This document shows, one piece after another, positions 24,373 through 33,260 of a stretch of DNA of 64,000 bases. Source of the DNA: Streptomyces sp. 135. Lineage in GTDB: Bacteria > Actinomycetota > Actinomycetes > Streptomycetales > Streptomycetaceae. The stretch spans positions 7,991,415-8,055,414 of the forward strand of contig NZ_CP075691.1 in assembly GCF_020026305.1 (NCBI RefSeq), given 5' to 3'. Under the pieces are notes generated by a model. It worked only from the letters and a program-made list of their open reading frames with translations. It was not told the DNA's origin and searched no databases. The position numbers and the translations under genes are program-made. Numbering within the stretch: position 1 is the stretch's first letter; every line of letters begins with the position of its first letter.

Positions 24373-25677
24373 ATGGCCGTACGGGGCCGGCACCGCAAGT
24401 ATCAGCCGAACCGCATCAACCGTGCGTCGCTCACGGTCACCGCGGGCGGCGCGGGCATGGCGCTCCCGCTGACCGTGGCGGGCACCGCCGGCGCCGCCGA
24501 CGTCGACACCTGGAACAAGGTGGCGGCGTGCGAGTCCGGCAACAACTGGAGCATCAACACCGGCAACGGCTACTACGGCGGCCTCCAGTTCAAGCAGTCC
24601 ACCTGGGAGGCGTACGGTGGCACGGCCTACGCCTCGCGTGCCGACCGGGCCACCAAGGACCAGCAGATCGCCGTGGCCGAGAAGGTTCTCGGTGCGCAGG
24701 GCCCCGGCGCCTGGCCGGTGTGCTCCGCGAAGGCGGGCCTCACCAAGGGCGGCGGCTCGCCCGACGTCGCCCCGGCCCGCGCCCCGAGCAAGCCGAAGCC
24801 GCCCAAGCGCGACGTCAGGGACGTCAAGCCGGAGGTGACCCCGCAGTCCACCGCCGGTACCGCCGAGATGTACACCGTGGTGCGCGGCGACACGCTCTCG
24901 GGGATCGCCGACGAGCGCCGGGTCCGCGGCGGCTGGCAGCAGTTGTACGACGCGAACCGGCGGGTCATCGGCGCCGATCCCGACCTGATCACGCCGGGGC
25001 AGCGGCTCTCCGTACACGGTCAGGGCGGGCGCGTCGCCCACGGCACGGACCAGGCCGATCGGCGCGCCGAGGACCGGGCCGGGGCTCCGGCGCGACAGAG
25101 GGACGTGGAGAAGAAGGCCGCGGAGAAGAAGGCCGCGGAGAGGAAAGCTGCCGAGCGGAAGGCGGAAGAGAAGAAAGCCGCCGAGCGGAAAGCCGCCGAG
25201 AAGGAGCGCGAGAAGCCGCGCTCCTCGAAGGCCTCCTCCGCACCCACCAAGCAGGCCCGGCCCGCCACCTCGTCGGCCGCCTCAGCCCCGATCGCCGCGT
25301 CCCCCAGCACGCCCTACCGCGCGGCGGGCGGCTCGTGGTCGAAGGGCTATCACACCGGTGTCGACTTCGCCGTGCCCACGGGAACGTCCGTGAAGGCCGT
25401 CGCCGCCGGGCAGGTCGTCTCCGCGGGATGGGGCGGCAGCTACGGCTACCAGGTGGTCATACGGCACACCGACGGGAAGTACAGCCAGTACGGGCATCTG
25501 TCGGCGCTCTCGGTGAGGGCCGGGCAGCAGGTCGGCGCGGGCCAGCGCATCGCCCGGTCGGGGTCCACCGGCAACAGCACTGGCCCGCATCTGCACTTCG
25601 AGGTGCGGACGGGGCCCGGCTTCGGTTCCGACATCGATCCGCTCGCCTACCTGCGGGCCCGAGGCGTGCGCATCTGA
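24373..25677 (+). CDS. secreted muralytic protein: Rpf-like transglycosylase, LysM and M23 endopeptidase domains
   Basis: The start is ATG 24373 after AGGGGG. The 434-residue protein has a signal peptide to about residue 42 (AGTAGAAD). Next comes an Rpf/transglycosylase-like domain (WNKVAACESGNNWSINTGNGYYGGLQF, with the catalytic Glu in CESG). A LysM domain follows (MYTVVRGDTLSGIADERR, about 170-215), then a linker of KKAAE repeats, and a C-terminal LytM/M23 domain with HTGVDFAVPTG and GPHLHFEV carrying the zinc ligands. It would cut both glycan and peptide parts of the wall. The usual family members carry only one or two of these modules. It likely acts in growth, spore germination or wall remodelling. 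Confidence 0.9.
   Translation: MAVRGRHRKYQPNRINRASLTVTAGGAGMALPLTVAGTAGAADVDTWNKVAACESGNNWSINTGNGYYGGLQFKQSTWEAYGGTAYASRADRATKDQQIAVAEKVLGAQGPGAWPVCSAKAGLTKGGGSPDVAPARAPSKPKPPKRDVRDVKPEVTPQSTAGTAEMYTVVRGDTLSGIADERRVRGGWQQLYDANRRVIGADPDLITPGQRLSVHGQGGRVAHGTDQADRRAEDRAGAPARQRDVEKKAAEKKAAERKAAERKAEEKKAAERKAAEKEREKPRSSKASSAPTKQARPATSSAASAPIAASPSTPYRAAGGSWSKGYHTGVDFAVPTGTSVKAVAAGQVVSAGWGGSYGYQVVIRHTDGKYSQYGHLSALSVRAGQQVGAGQRIARSGSTGNSTGPHLHFEVRTGPGFGSDIDPLAYLRARGVRI
25111..25206 (+). repeat. in-gene tandem repeat encoding (K/R)KAAE units
   Basis: About six 15-base units such as AAGAAGGCCGCGGAG encode a Lys/Ala/Glu linker between the LysM and M23 domains. The linker would be a charged single helix or rod that spaces the two domains; copy number may vary between strains. 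Confidence 0.75.
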
Positions 25678-25717
25678 GGCGGGCCGGCTCCAGGACGCCG
25701 CGGTGCGGCGATGCCGC

Positions 25718-26845
25718 TCAGGACCCGATGTGTTCCCGGCGCCTCGGGCGCCGGTGCGACACCAGGCGGTGCGTCGGCGCCGTCACCGGCGGAACGAGCT
25801 GTGACGGCACGGCGGGAAGCGCCGCCTCGGGCCTGAATAGTGGCTCCACCGGGGCCGGGGCCGGGACCGGCGGCGCGGGTGCCGGCAGCGCCGGTGCGGA
25901 GGGCGTCAGCGACCCCTGGGACCCCGGAGCCCCCTGGAACCCCGGTGACGCCACAGCCGCCGATGGCAGCCGCCCGGCCTCCGGGGCCCCGGCCTCAGGG
26001 GCGGTCGACGTCTCCCTGGCGATCCGCTCCGTGGTCAGCAGGATCAGGCCGCCCGCGGCGACGACACCGCAGCCGAGCGCCAGAACGGTGCCCATGGTGC
26101 CGTAGCGGAAGGTTTCTCCGAAGAGGGTCAGGCCGACCGCGGCAGCGACCACGGGATTCACGACGGTCACCGTGGAGAGCGGCGCCGCGAGACCCGCGCC
26201 CCGGTACGAGGCCTGCGAGATCAGCACCCCGGCCGCCGCCAGTACGGCGATGACGCCGAGACTCGGCAGCTGCCGGCCGAACGCCATGCCGTCCTCCCAG
26301 TCCACCGCCACCGTCTTCGTGAAGACCGAGGCGATGCCGAAGGCGGCGCCGGCCGCGCAGGCCAGCAGCACGCTGCGCACCACGGGGTGCCGGTGCACCG
26401 CGTGTGCCGCCACCATCAGGGCGAGTACGCCGCCGCCCGTCGCCAGGGCCAGTACGACGCGCTCGGCGCTGTCCAGGGACTGCGCGCCGGACGCCGAGGT
26501 GAGCGAGAGGAGCCCGGCGAGCCCCACCGTCGCCATGAGCGCGCCGCGCCAGGCCGTGGCCCCGGCCCGGCGGCGTACGAACAGCGCGGCCATCGGCAGG
26601 GCGAAGACGATGGTCAGGGCGCCCAGCGGCTGGACGAGGCTGAGCGGACCGTAGGCGAGCGCCACGACGTGCAGGAGGGCGCCAAGGCCGTTCAGCGCGA
26701 CAGCGGTCCACCAGGTGCCGCGGCGCAGCGGGGCGTACCGCCGCTCCGGCGTGGTCGCCGCCACGCGCTCCTGGAGGATCGCCCCGCCGGCGTACGCAAC
26801 GGCGGAGACGAGCGAGAGCAGCACGGACAGCGCGAGGGCACTCAT
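25718..26845 (-). CDS. DMT-superfamily membrane transporter (EamA-like)
   Basis: I start at ATG 26845, behind GGGAGC; the longer frame to 27007 is not supported. The 375-residue protein has about nine to ten hydrophobic segments across residues 1-285 in the inverted-repeat pattern of drug/metabolite transporters, with SLVQPLGALTIVFALPMAALF in the first half and STVTVVNPVVAAAVGLTLFGE in the second. The last 85 residues are Pro/Ala-rich and probably a cytoplasmic disordered tail. It resembles the DMT proteins often annotated as 'magnesium transporter NIPA-like or EamA'. The substrate is unknown. It converges with the Rpf-like gene. Confidence 0.82.
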   Translation of the reverse strand: MSALALSVLLSLVSAVAYAGGAILQERVAATTPERRYAPLRRGTWWTAVALNGLGALLHVVALAYGPLSLVQPLGALTIVFALPMAALFVRRRAGATAWRGALMATVGLAGLLSLTSASGAQSLDSAERVVLALATGGGVLALMVAAHAVHRHPVVRSVLLACAAGAAFGIASVFTKTVAVDWEDGMAFGRQLPSLGVIAVLAAAGVLISQASYRGAGLAAPLSTVTVVNPVVAAAVGLTLFGETFRYGTMGTVLALGCGVVAAGGLILLTTERIARETSTAPEAGAPEAGRLPSAAVASPGFQGAPGSQGSLTPSAPALPAPAPPVPAPAPVEPLFRPEAALPAVPSQLVPPVTAPTHRLVSHRRPRRREHIGS

Positions 26846-27081
26846 GAGGTGCTCCCCGGCGTGCGGTGCGTCCGGTGGTCCCGGCGAGGCGAACGGTCGG
26901 CTTCCATGGTTACCACGATGCCGCGCGGATCGCCTCGCGTCGTCGTACCTGAGCAGGCAATCGGTCCTACTACCGATGGAGTACGCCCCCGCCCGTGTCC
27001 TCCCCAAGGCGTGCGGCGCCTACGGGCAGAGGCGGAGGCCCCGCGGAGCACGGGCGGCGGGGGGCTTGCTGTACTGCTCTC

Positions 27082-27810
27082 GTGAACACCCCCATCGACC
27101 TGGCAGAACTCGCATCCGTCGGCGGCTTCTTCGCGCTGCGCCCGGCTCCCGGGCCCGTCGGCGCCGTGCCCCTCACAAAGGTGTACGACCCACCGACCGG
27201 CGCCGACCCGTTGGCCTTCCGCGTCGGGAAGGTGGCGCTGCGGCTCGGCGCCCCCGAGGAGCGCATCGCGGTGTCCGTGGCGCAGCTGGGGCTCGCCGCC
27301 CGGCTCTGGTCCGTCGCGCTCGGCTCCGCGGCGCTGTACGGCGCGGTGCCCGACCTGGACCCGGCCCTGCTGTGCTGGGACGCCGACGGAACCTCGCCCG
27401 ACGACCTGTGGCTCGGCGGCAACCGCACCCTGTCCGCCGACGCCGGGACCGTGCGGGAGGTCGTGCAGCACGGGCATCTCGCGCCGCTCACCGACGCGTT
27501 GCGCTCCCGGTACCGGATCTCCGCCGGGCTGCTGTGGGGCAACGCGGGCTCCGCGCTCGCGGGAGCCGCGCGGGAACTGCACGGCTGGGCGGTGCGGGAG
27601 GGGCGCGAGGACGTGGGGGAGCAGGCGCTCGGCCTGGCCTCGGCGCTCTTCGACCACCCTGACCTGCGCGGCAGCGGGACCTTGGACGGCACCGCGTTCC
27701 GGCGCCGCAGCTGCTGTCTGTACTACCGGTGCCCCGGCGGCGGCGTGTGCGGCGACTGCTGCTTCGACCGGCCGCCGCAGCGCTCTTCCCCCGGGGCCGC
27801 GTCTGGGTGA
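27082..27810 (+). CDS. FhuF-like ferric-siderophore reductase ([2Fe-2S])
   Basis: The 242-residue protein ends with RRSCCLYYRCPGGGVCGDCCF, the cysteine pattern CC-x(8-10)-CxxC that holds the [2Fe-2S] cluster of FhuF-type ferric reductases. The body (LAARLWSVALGSAALYG, WLGGNRTLSAD, LWGNAGSALAGAARELHGW) matches the actinobacterial family annotated as 'ferric iron reductase' or '(2Fe-2S)-binding protein'. GTG 27082 has no clear ribosome site; a TACTGC about 10 bases upstream could be a -10 box, which would make the message leaderless. It would release iron from siderophores in the cytoplasm. It lies 47 bases before the glgA-like gene. Confidence 0.85.
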   Translation: MNTPIDLAELASVGGFFALRPAPGPVGAVPLTKVYDPPTGADPLAFRVGKVALRLGAPEERIAVSVAQLGLAARLWSVALGSAALYGAVPDLDPALLCWDADGTSPDDLWLGGNRTLSADAGTVREVVQHGHLAPLTDALRSRYRISAGLLWGNAGSALAGAARELHGWAVREGREDVGEQALGLASALFDHPDLRGSGTLDGTAFRRRSCCLYYRCPGGGVCGDCCFDRPPQRSSPGAASG

Positions 27811-27857
27811 CCATGAGGGGGCGCGGCCGACATCAGGCGGACGACGGAGGGTTCTGC

Positions 27858-29024
27858 GTGCGAGTGGGACTGCTCACCCGGGAGTACCCGCCCGATGTGT
27901 ACGGCGGGGCGGGCGTCCATGTCGAGTTCCTCGCAAGGGAGTTACGCTCCCTCGTCGACCTCGACGTGCACTGCTGGGGCGACGGCGCGTCCGAGGGTCT
28001 GGTGCGCCACCGGGCCTGGTCCGAGCTCGACGGCGCCAATGACGCGCTGCGCACCTTCTCCGTGGACCTGGCCATGGCCGCCGCGCTCGCCGGTCGCGAA
28101 CTCGTCCACTCCCACACCTGGTACGCCAACCTCGCGGGCCATGTCGGCAAGCTCCTGCACGGCATTCCGCACGTGATGACGGCGCACTCCCTGGAGCCTC
28201 TGCGGCCCTGGAAGGCCGAGCAACTGGGCGGCGGTTACGCCCTGTCGTGCTGGGCCGAGCGCACGGCCGCCGAGTCGGCCGACGCGCTGATCGCGGTGTC
28301 CGGCGCGATGCGTGAGGACATCCTCGCCTGCTATCCGGCCGTCGACCCGGCGAAGGTACACGTCGTGCACAACGGCATCGACACCGGCCTGTACCGTCCC
28401 GACCCCGCCACGGACGTCCTGGAGCGCCTCGGCATCGACTCCGGGCGCCCGTACGTCTTGTTCGTCGGCCGCATCACCCGGCAGAAGGGTGTGCCCCATC
28501 TGCTGCGCGCCGCGCGCCGGTTGGACCCGGGCGTCCAGCTGGTCCTGTGCGCCGGAGCCCCCGACACCCCGGAGATCGACGCCGAGTTCCGCGTGCTCTT
28601 CGAGGAGCTGAGCCGCGGCCGTGCGGGCGTCCAGTGGATCCCAGAGATGCTGCCGCGCCCCGAGGTCGTCCAACTCCTCAGCCACGCCGTGCTGTTCGTC
28701 TGCCCTTCGGTGTACGAACCGCTGGGCATCGTCAACCTGGAGGCGATGGCCTGCGGCACGGCGGTGGTCGCCTCGCGCGTCGGCGGCATTCCGGAGGTCG
28801 TACAGGACGGCACGACGGGGCTGCTCGTCCCCTACGAGCCGAAGGACCCCGACGGCTTCGAACGTGACCTCGGGTTGCTCCTGAACGAACTGGCCACCGA
28901 CCCCGGACGGGCCGCCTCCATGGGTGCGGCCGGACGCCGGCGGGCCGTCGGGGAATTCGGCTGGGACGCCGTCGCCCGGAGCACGGTCGAGGTGTACGAG
29001 GAGATCCTGCACGCCGACAGGTAG
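27858..29024 (+). CDS. glgA: GT4 glucosyltransferase: actinobacterial GlgA / maltose-1-phosphate synthase GlgM
   Basis: GTG 27858 has GGAGG 7 bases upstream. The 388-residue protein is a GT4 (GT-B) glycosyltransferase: VGLLTREYPPDVYGGAGVHVEFL at the N-terminus, VPHVMTAHSLEPLRPWK, VHNGIDTGLYRP, FVGRITRQKGV, and the EX7E-type donor motif CPSVYEPLGIVNLEAMACGTAVV. It matches the proteins annotated as 'glycogen synthase, Corynebacterium family'. Biochemical work on the mycobacterial homologue showed that it joins ADP-glucose to glucose-1-phosphate to make maltose-1-phosphate for GlgE. The gene is followed 9 bases later by glgC, which makes ADP-glucose, so the two act in sequence. Confidence 0.9.
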   Translation: MRVGLLTREYPPDVYGGAGVHVEFLARELRSLVDLDVHCWGDGASEGLVRHRAWSELDGANDALRTFSVDLAMAAALAGRELVHSHTWYANLAGHVGKLLHGIPHVMTAHSLEPLRPWKAEQLGGGYALSCWAERTAAESADALIAVSGAMREDILACYPAVDPAKVHVVHNGIDTGLYRPDPATDVLERLGIDSGRPYVLFVGRITRQKGVPHLLRAARRLDPGVQLVLCAGAPDTPEIDAEFRVLFEELSRGRAGVQWIPEMLPRPEVVQLLSHAVLFVCPSVYEPLGIVNLEAMACGTAVVASRVGGIPEVVQDGTTGLLVPYEPKDPDGFERDLGLLLNELATDPGRAASMGAAGRRRAVGEFGWDAVARSTVEVYEEILHADR

Positions 29025-29033
29025 GAGACTGGT

Positions 29034-30251
29034 ATGCGCGGTGGACCTTCGGTGCTCGGAATCGTGCTTGCCGGCGGGGAGGGGAAGCGGCTGATGCCGC
29101 TCACCGCCGACCGGGCCAAACCAGCGGTCACGTTCGGCGGGACGTACCGCCTCGTGGACTTCGTCCTCTCCAACCTCGTCAACGGCGACATCCTGCGTGT
29201 CTGTGTCCTGACGCAGTACAAGTCCCACTCCCTGGACCGGCATGTGACGACGACCTGGCGGATGTCGAGCCTGCTCGGCAACTACGTCACACCCGTGCCC
29301 GCGCAGCAGCGCCTCGGCCCGCGCTGGTTCTCGGGCAGTGCCGACGCGATCCTCCAGTCGCTCAATCTCGTCCATGACGAACAGCCCGACTACATAGCGG
29401 TGTTCGGCGCCGACCACGTCTACCGCATGGACCCGCGGCAGATGCTCCAGCAGCACATCGACAACGGCGCGGCCGTGACCGTCGCCGGGATCAGGGTGCC
29501 GCGCGCTGAGGCGCCGTCGTTCGGCATCATCACGCCGGCGCGCGACGGGACGCGTGTCGAGAGCTTCCTGGAGAAGCCCGCCGATCCTCCCGGCCTGCCG
29601 GGCGCCCCGGACCAGGTCTTCGCCTCGATGGGCAACTACCTGTTCACCACGAAGATTCTCGTCGACGCACTCCAACAGGACGCGGAGAACGAGGAGTCGG
29701 CGCACGACATGGGCGGTTCGATCCTGCCCATGCTCACCGAACGGGGGCTGGCCCAGGTGTACGACTTCGACGGCAACCACGTGCCCGGCGAGACGCCGCG
29801 CGACCACGGCTACTGGCGTGACGTCGGCACCCTGGACTCGTACTACGAGGCCCACATGGATCTGATCTCCGACCACCCGGTCTTCAACCTGGACAACCGG
29901 CTCTGGCCGATCTACACCCACTCCGGCGGGCTGCCGCCCGCCAAGTTCTGCGCGGGCGGCATCGCGGGCGAGTCCGTCGTGAGCCCCGGCTGTGTCATCC
30001 GCGGCCAGGTCACCCGCTCCGTCCTCTCGCCCGGCGTGACGATCGAGCAGGGCGCGGTGGTCCAGGGCTCGGTGCTGCACGACAACGTACGGGTGGGGCG
30101 GGGCGCGGTGGTGCGCGGCGCGGTCCTGGACAAGAACGTCGACGTCCCGCCCGGCGCGACGATCGGTGTCAACCCCGAGCGGGACGAGGAGCTGTACACG
30201 GTCTCGAAGGGCGGGGTGATCGCGCTGGGGAAGGGGCAACGGGTCGAGTGA
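29034..30251 (+). CDS. glgC: glucose-1-phosphate adenylyltransferase (ADP-glucose pyrophosphorylase)
   Basis: The 405-residue protein is a complete GlgC: VLGIVLAGGEGKRLMPLTADRAKPAVTFGG (nucleotide site), FGADHVYRMD (metal Asp), SFLEKPADPP (sugar site), ASMGNYLF, GYWRDVGTLDSYYEA, and a C-terminal left-handed beta-helix of hexapeptides (VVSPGCVIRGQVTRSVLSPGVTI). It makes ADP-glucose from ATP and glucose-1-phosphate for glycogen or alpha-glucan and maltose-1-phosphate synthesis, and is normally under allosteric control. It is co-transcribed with the glgA-like gene on the same strand. Confidence 0.96.
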   Translation: MRGGPSVLGIVLAGGEGKRLMPLTADRAKPAVTFGGTYRLVDFVLSNLVNGDILRVCVLTQYKSHSLDRHVTTTWRMSSLLGNYVTPVPAQQRLGPRWFSGSADAILQSLNLVHDEQPDYIAVFGADHVYRMDPRQMLQQHIDNGAAVTVAGIRVPRAEAPSFGIITPARDGTRVESFLEKPADPPGLPGAPDQVFASMGNYLFTTKILVDALQQDAENEESAHDMGGSILPMLTERGLAQVYDFDGNHVPGETPRDHGYWRDVGTLDSYYEAHMDLISDHPVFNLDNRLWPIYTHSGGLPPAKFCAGGIAGESVVSPGCVIRGQVTRSVLSPGVTIEQGAVVQGSVLHDNVRVGRGAVVRGAVLDKNVDVPPGATIGVNPERDEELYTVSKGGVIALGKGQRVE

Positions 30252-30571
30252 GCGGCTGTTGGGCGCGGGTCGGGGGAGTGGCCGCCGAGGGGCTCCAAGG
30301 CTATGCGTGACCCGCATAGCGGGGCGTCCCCCTGAAGCCCGCGCCCCCCGAAGACGCCACCGGCACCCCCCGAAGTCCCGCCTACCCGGCCGAACCCAAA
30401 GACGCCGTTTGCTCCCGTTTGTCCTCACAGGCGCAGGGAACCCGACGCACGTCACGATCTTGGCCGGCCGTGCGGAACGCGGTGCGGCCATGCCCGACTT
30501 TCGCAGGAGGCCTTCCACCGGCACAGGGCCAGCACGACCCCCGTGCAGGCGAACCGGACGACACTCCGCAG
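30252..30571. other. intergenic stretch with the decayed front of a wax-ester-synthase gene
   Basis: About 320 bases separate glgC from the truncated wax-ester synthase. Frames here are open because of the base composition, but none reads as the missing N-terminal acyltransferase domain. A hairpin (30300-30320) after glgC is the only structured element I see. Confidence 0.5.
30300..30320. terminator. possible terminator hairpin after glgC
   Basis: GCTATGCG and CGCATAGC form a perfect 8-base stem with a TGACC loop about 50 bases after the glgC stop, with no T-run. Confidence 0.4.
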
Positions 30572-31441
30572 GTGACGTCAGAGCCGACGCCTCCCTTCCC
30601 CGGCGAGAAACACGACCCCCGCGCCGCTGTCACGGAACTGGGCCGGGCCCTCGGCATCGGCGCCTCGGTCGCGCGCGCCGGCCTCGGCGTCCGCTCCTGC
30701 GCCGCCCTCACCTCGTCCGCCACCGGCACCCGCCGCACCGCGGGGATCGTCCTGGACCTGGACGACGTGCACCAGGTCCGCAAGGCCGTGGGCGGCACCG
30801 TCAACGACGTACTGATCGCCGTGGTCGCCGGAGCCCTGCGGCGCTGGCTCGACGAGCGCGGCGATGGCAGCGAGGGCGTCGAGCCGCGGGCCCTGATCCC
30901 CGTCTCGCGGCGCCGCCCGCGCACCGCCCAGCCGCCGGGCAACCGCCTCTCGGGCTATCTGGTCCGGCTCCCCGTCGGTGACGACGACCCCCTGGCCAGG
31001 CTGCGCGGCGTGCGTGCCGCCATGGACCGGAACAAGGAGGCGGGGCCCGAGCGCGGCGCGGGGGCCCTCGCCCTGCTCGCCGAACACGTGCCGTCCCTCG
31101 GGCACCGCCTCGTCGGCCCGGTCGTGGCCCAGGCCGCGCGGCTGCTCTTCGACGTCCTCGTCACCAGCGTCCCGCTGCCCGGCATCGGCCTGCGGCTCGG
31201 CGGCAGCCGTCTGGCAGAGGTCTACCCCTTCGCGCCGCTCGCCCGGGGCCAGTCGCTCGCCGTCGCCGTGTCCACGTACCGGGGCCGGGTGCACTACGGC
31301 CTGGTCGCGGACGCCGCCGCCGTACCCGACCTGGACCTCCTCGCGCGGAGCGTGCGGGACGAGCTCGAGGCCCTCGTGGCGGTGTGCGCGAGCCCACGGG
31401 ACGGTGTGCGCCAGGTCACGGGTTTGGTGACGGGGCCCTGA
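30572..31441 (+). pseudogene. truncated wax ester synthase / diacylglycerol acyltransferase (C-terminal part only)
   Basis: The protein matches the second half of WS/DGAT enzymes: VRKAVGGTVNDVLIAVVAGALRRWLDERG, ALIPVSRRR, GNRLSGYLVRLPVGDDDPLARL, TSVPLPGIGLRLGGSRLAEVYPFAPL and QSLAVAVSTYRGRVHYGLVAD. The first 200 or so residues are missing, including the HHxxxDG active site, and no remnant is found upstream in any frame I read. The frame stays open to a TTG at 30419; I give GTG 30572 as a possible start. Without the catalytic motif it cannot esterify fatty acids as the family does, so it is either a dead gene after a 5' deletion or a product with another function. No frameshift or stop breaks the remaining part. 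Confidence 0.65.
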
Positions 31442-31519
31442 GCTACGTAAAGTTCCGCTTTTGAGAGCTTGCGGACGACCGGACGGACCGCGGCACGGAA
31501 TGACACGAGGACAGCGGCG

Positions 31520-32998
31520 ATGACGGTGACAGACGAAAGCCACGAGGGGACCGTCGCGTACGGCCCCGGCATCGACCCGGACCGTCTCGCCGTCTGCCTC
31601 AGCGTGCTCGACGAGCTGGACAAGCTGGACGTGGACCACCCCGACGCGATCGCGGTGCGCCGCGCGACGGCCGGGATCTACCGCACGGTGAAGCAGCGCC
31701 GCCGCCAGGAGCGCCGCGCCGCCAAGACCGCCCACGACCGCGCGGTCACCGAGGCCACCGCCACCGGCTCCGCCGAGCGCATCGACGACGAGACGGCGGG
31801 CGTGCTGCCCTCCTCCTCGGTGAAGGGCGAGATCGCGGGGATACTCCAGCGCCCGCGCTCCTGCTACACCTGCAAGACGCGGTACGTCGAGGTCGACGCG
31901 TTCTACCACCAGCTCTGCCAGCCCTGCGCCGCCGAGAACCGCGCCCGCCGCGACGCCCGCACCGACCTGACCGGCAAGCGCGCCCTGCTCACCGGCGGCC
32001 GCGCCAAGATCGGCATGTACATCGCGCTGCGGCTGCTGCGGGACGGCGCGCACACCACCGTCACCACGCGCTTCCCGAGCGACGCGATCCGCCGCTTCAA
32101 GGCCATGCCCGACAGCGACGAGTGGATCCACCGCCTGAAGATCGTCGGCATCGACCTGCGCGACCCCGCCCAGGTCGTCGCGCTCGCCGAGTCGGTCGCC
32201 GCCGAGGGCCCCCTCGACGTACTGATCAACAACGCCGCGCAGACCGTACGCCGCTCCCCCCAGGCCTACAGCGAGCTGGTCGCCGCCGAGTCCGCCCCGC
32301 TGCCCGCCGGTGAGCTGCCCGCCTCCGAGGTGATCGGCACCTTCGGTTCCGGCGCCGTGGCCGCGCTGCCGGTCGCCGGGGGCGGCGCGCTGACCGCCGA
32401 CGACGTCACCGGCCTCGCGCTGGTCACGGGGTCGGCCTCCCTGGAGCGCATCGCGGCCGGCACGGCGATCGACGCGGGCGGCCTGGTGCCCGACCTGCAC
32501 GACACCAACAGCTGGATCCAGACCGTCGAGGAGGTCGGCCCGATCGAGCTGCTCGAAGTACAGCTGTGCAACTCGACGGCGCCGTTCATCCTCATCAGCC
32601 ACCTGCGCTCCGCCATGGCGGCCGCCGCCGCGGCGAACGAGGACGGCCGCGCGTACGTCGTGAACGTCTCCGCCATGGAGGGAGTTTTCGGCCGCGGCTA
32701 CAAGGGCGCGGGCCACCCGCACACCAACATGGCCAAGGCCGCCCTGAACATGCTGACGCGCACCAGCGCGCAGGAGATGTTCGAGAAGGACCGCATCCTC
32801 ATGACCGCGGTCGACACGGGCTGGATCACCGACGAGCGACCGCACCCCGACAAGATGCGCCTGGCCGAGGAGGGCTTCCACGCCCCCCTGGACCTCATCG
32901 ACGGCGCGGCGCGGGTCTACGACCCCATCGTGCGCGGCCAGGCCGGCGAGGATCTGTTCGGCGTCTTCCTGAAGGACTACGCGCCCGGTAAGTGGTAG
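31520..32998 (+). CDS. atypical SDR-family protein with an N-terminal zinc ribbon
   Basis: ATG 31520 follows GAGG. The 492-residue protein is nearly twice the SDR norm. Residues 1-110 are helical and charged. CYTCKTRYVEVDAFYHQLCQPC places Cys115, 118, 133 and 136 as a zinc ribbon. A Rossmann domain follows: GKRALLTGGRAKIGMYIAL (an unusual TGGRxKIG loop), IDLRDPAQ and LINNAAQ. An insert of some 70 residues precedes NVSAMEG. Where SDRs have YxxxK, this protein has TNMAK, so the catalytic Tyr is absent. The strand ILMTAVDTGWITDE and a conserved C-terminus follow. Reduction by the usual mechanism is doubtful; a binding or regulatory role, or another acid, is possible. Confidence 0.75.
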   Translation: MTVTDESHEGTVAYGPGIDPDRLAVCLSVLDELDKLDVDHPDAIAVRRATAGIYRTVKQRRRQERRAAKTAHDRAVTEATATGSAERIDDETAGVLPSSSVKGEIAGILQRPRSCYTCKTRYVEVDAFYHQLCQPCAAENRARRDARTDLTGKRALLTGGRAKIGMYIALRLLRDGAHTTVTTRFPSDAIRRFKAMPDSDEWIHRLKIVGIDLRDPAQVVALAESVAAEGPLDVLINNAAQTVRRSPQAYSELVAAESAPLPAGELPASEVIGTFGSGAVAALPVAGGGALTADDVTGLALVTGSASLERIAAGTAIDAGGLVPDLHDTNSWIQTVEEVGPIELLEVQLCNSTAPFILISHLRSAMAAAAAANEDGRAYVVNVSAMEGVFGRGYKGAGHPHTNMAKAALNMLTRTSAQEMFEKDRILMTAVDTGWITDERPHPDKMRLAEEGFHAPLDLIDGAARVYDPIVRGQAGEDLFGVFLKDYAPGKW

Positions 32999-33260
32999 TA
33001 CGCGCCGGCGCACGGCCGCTCGAACGCCCGCATCCGCACCGGCACCCTTGTCCGGAATTTACACAGCTTTGATATTCCATCGAGCGCGGGCGCGCTCATT
33101 TGGTTAACCTGGGGTGAGCGGGTGGCCACGAGAGATCCACGAACGTCTCTCGGTCACCCCGGGGACAGGCCGGCAATCACGGCTGCGGTCCCGCCAACTA
33201 CCGGCGCCACCGCGACCGAATCCTGCCCTTGTCCTTCTACGCGACACAAAGGAGTGCGCG

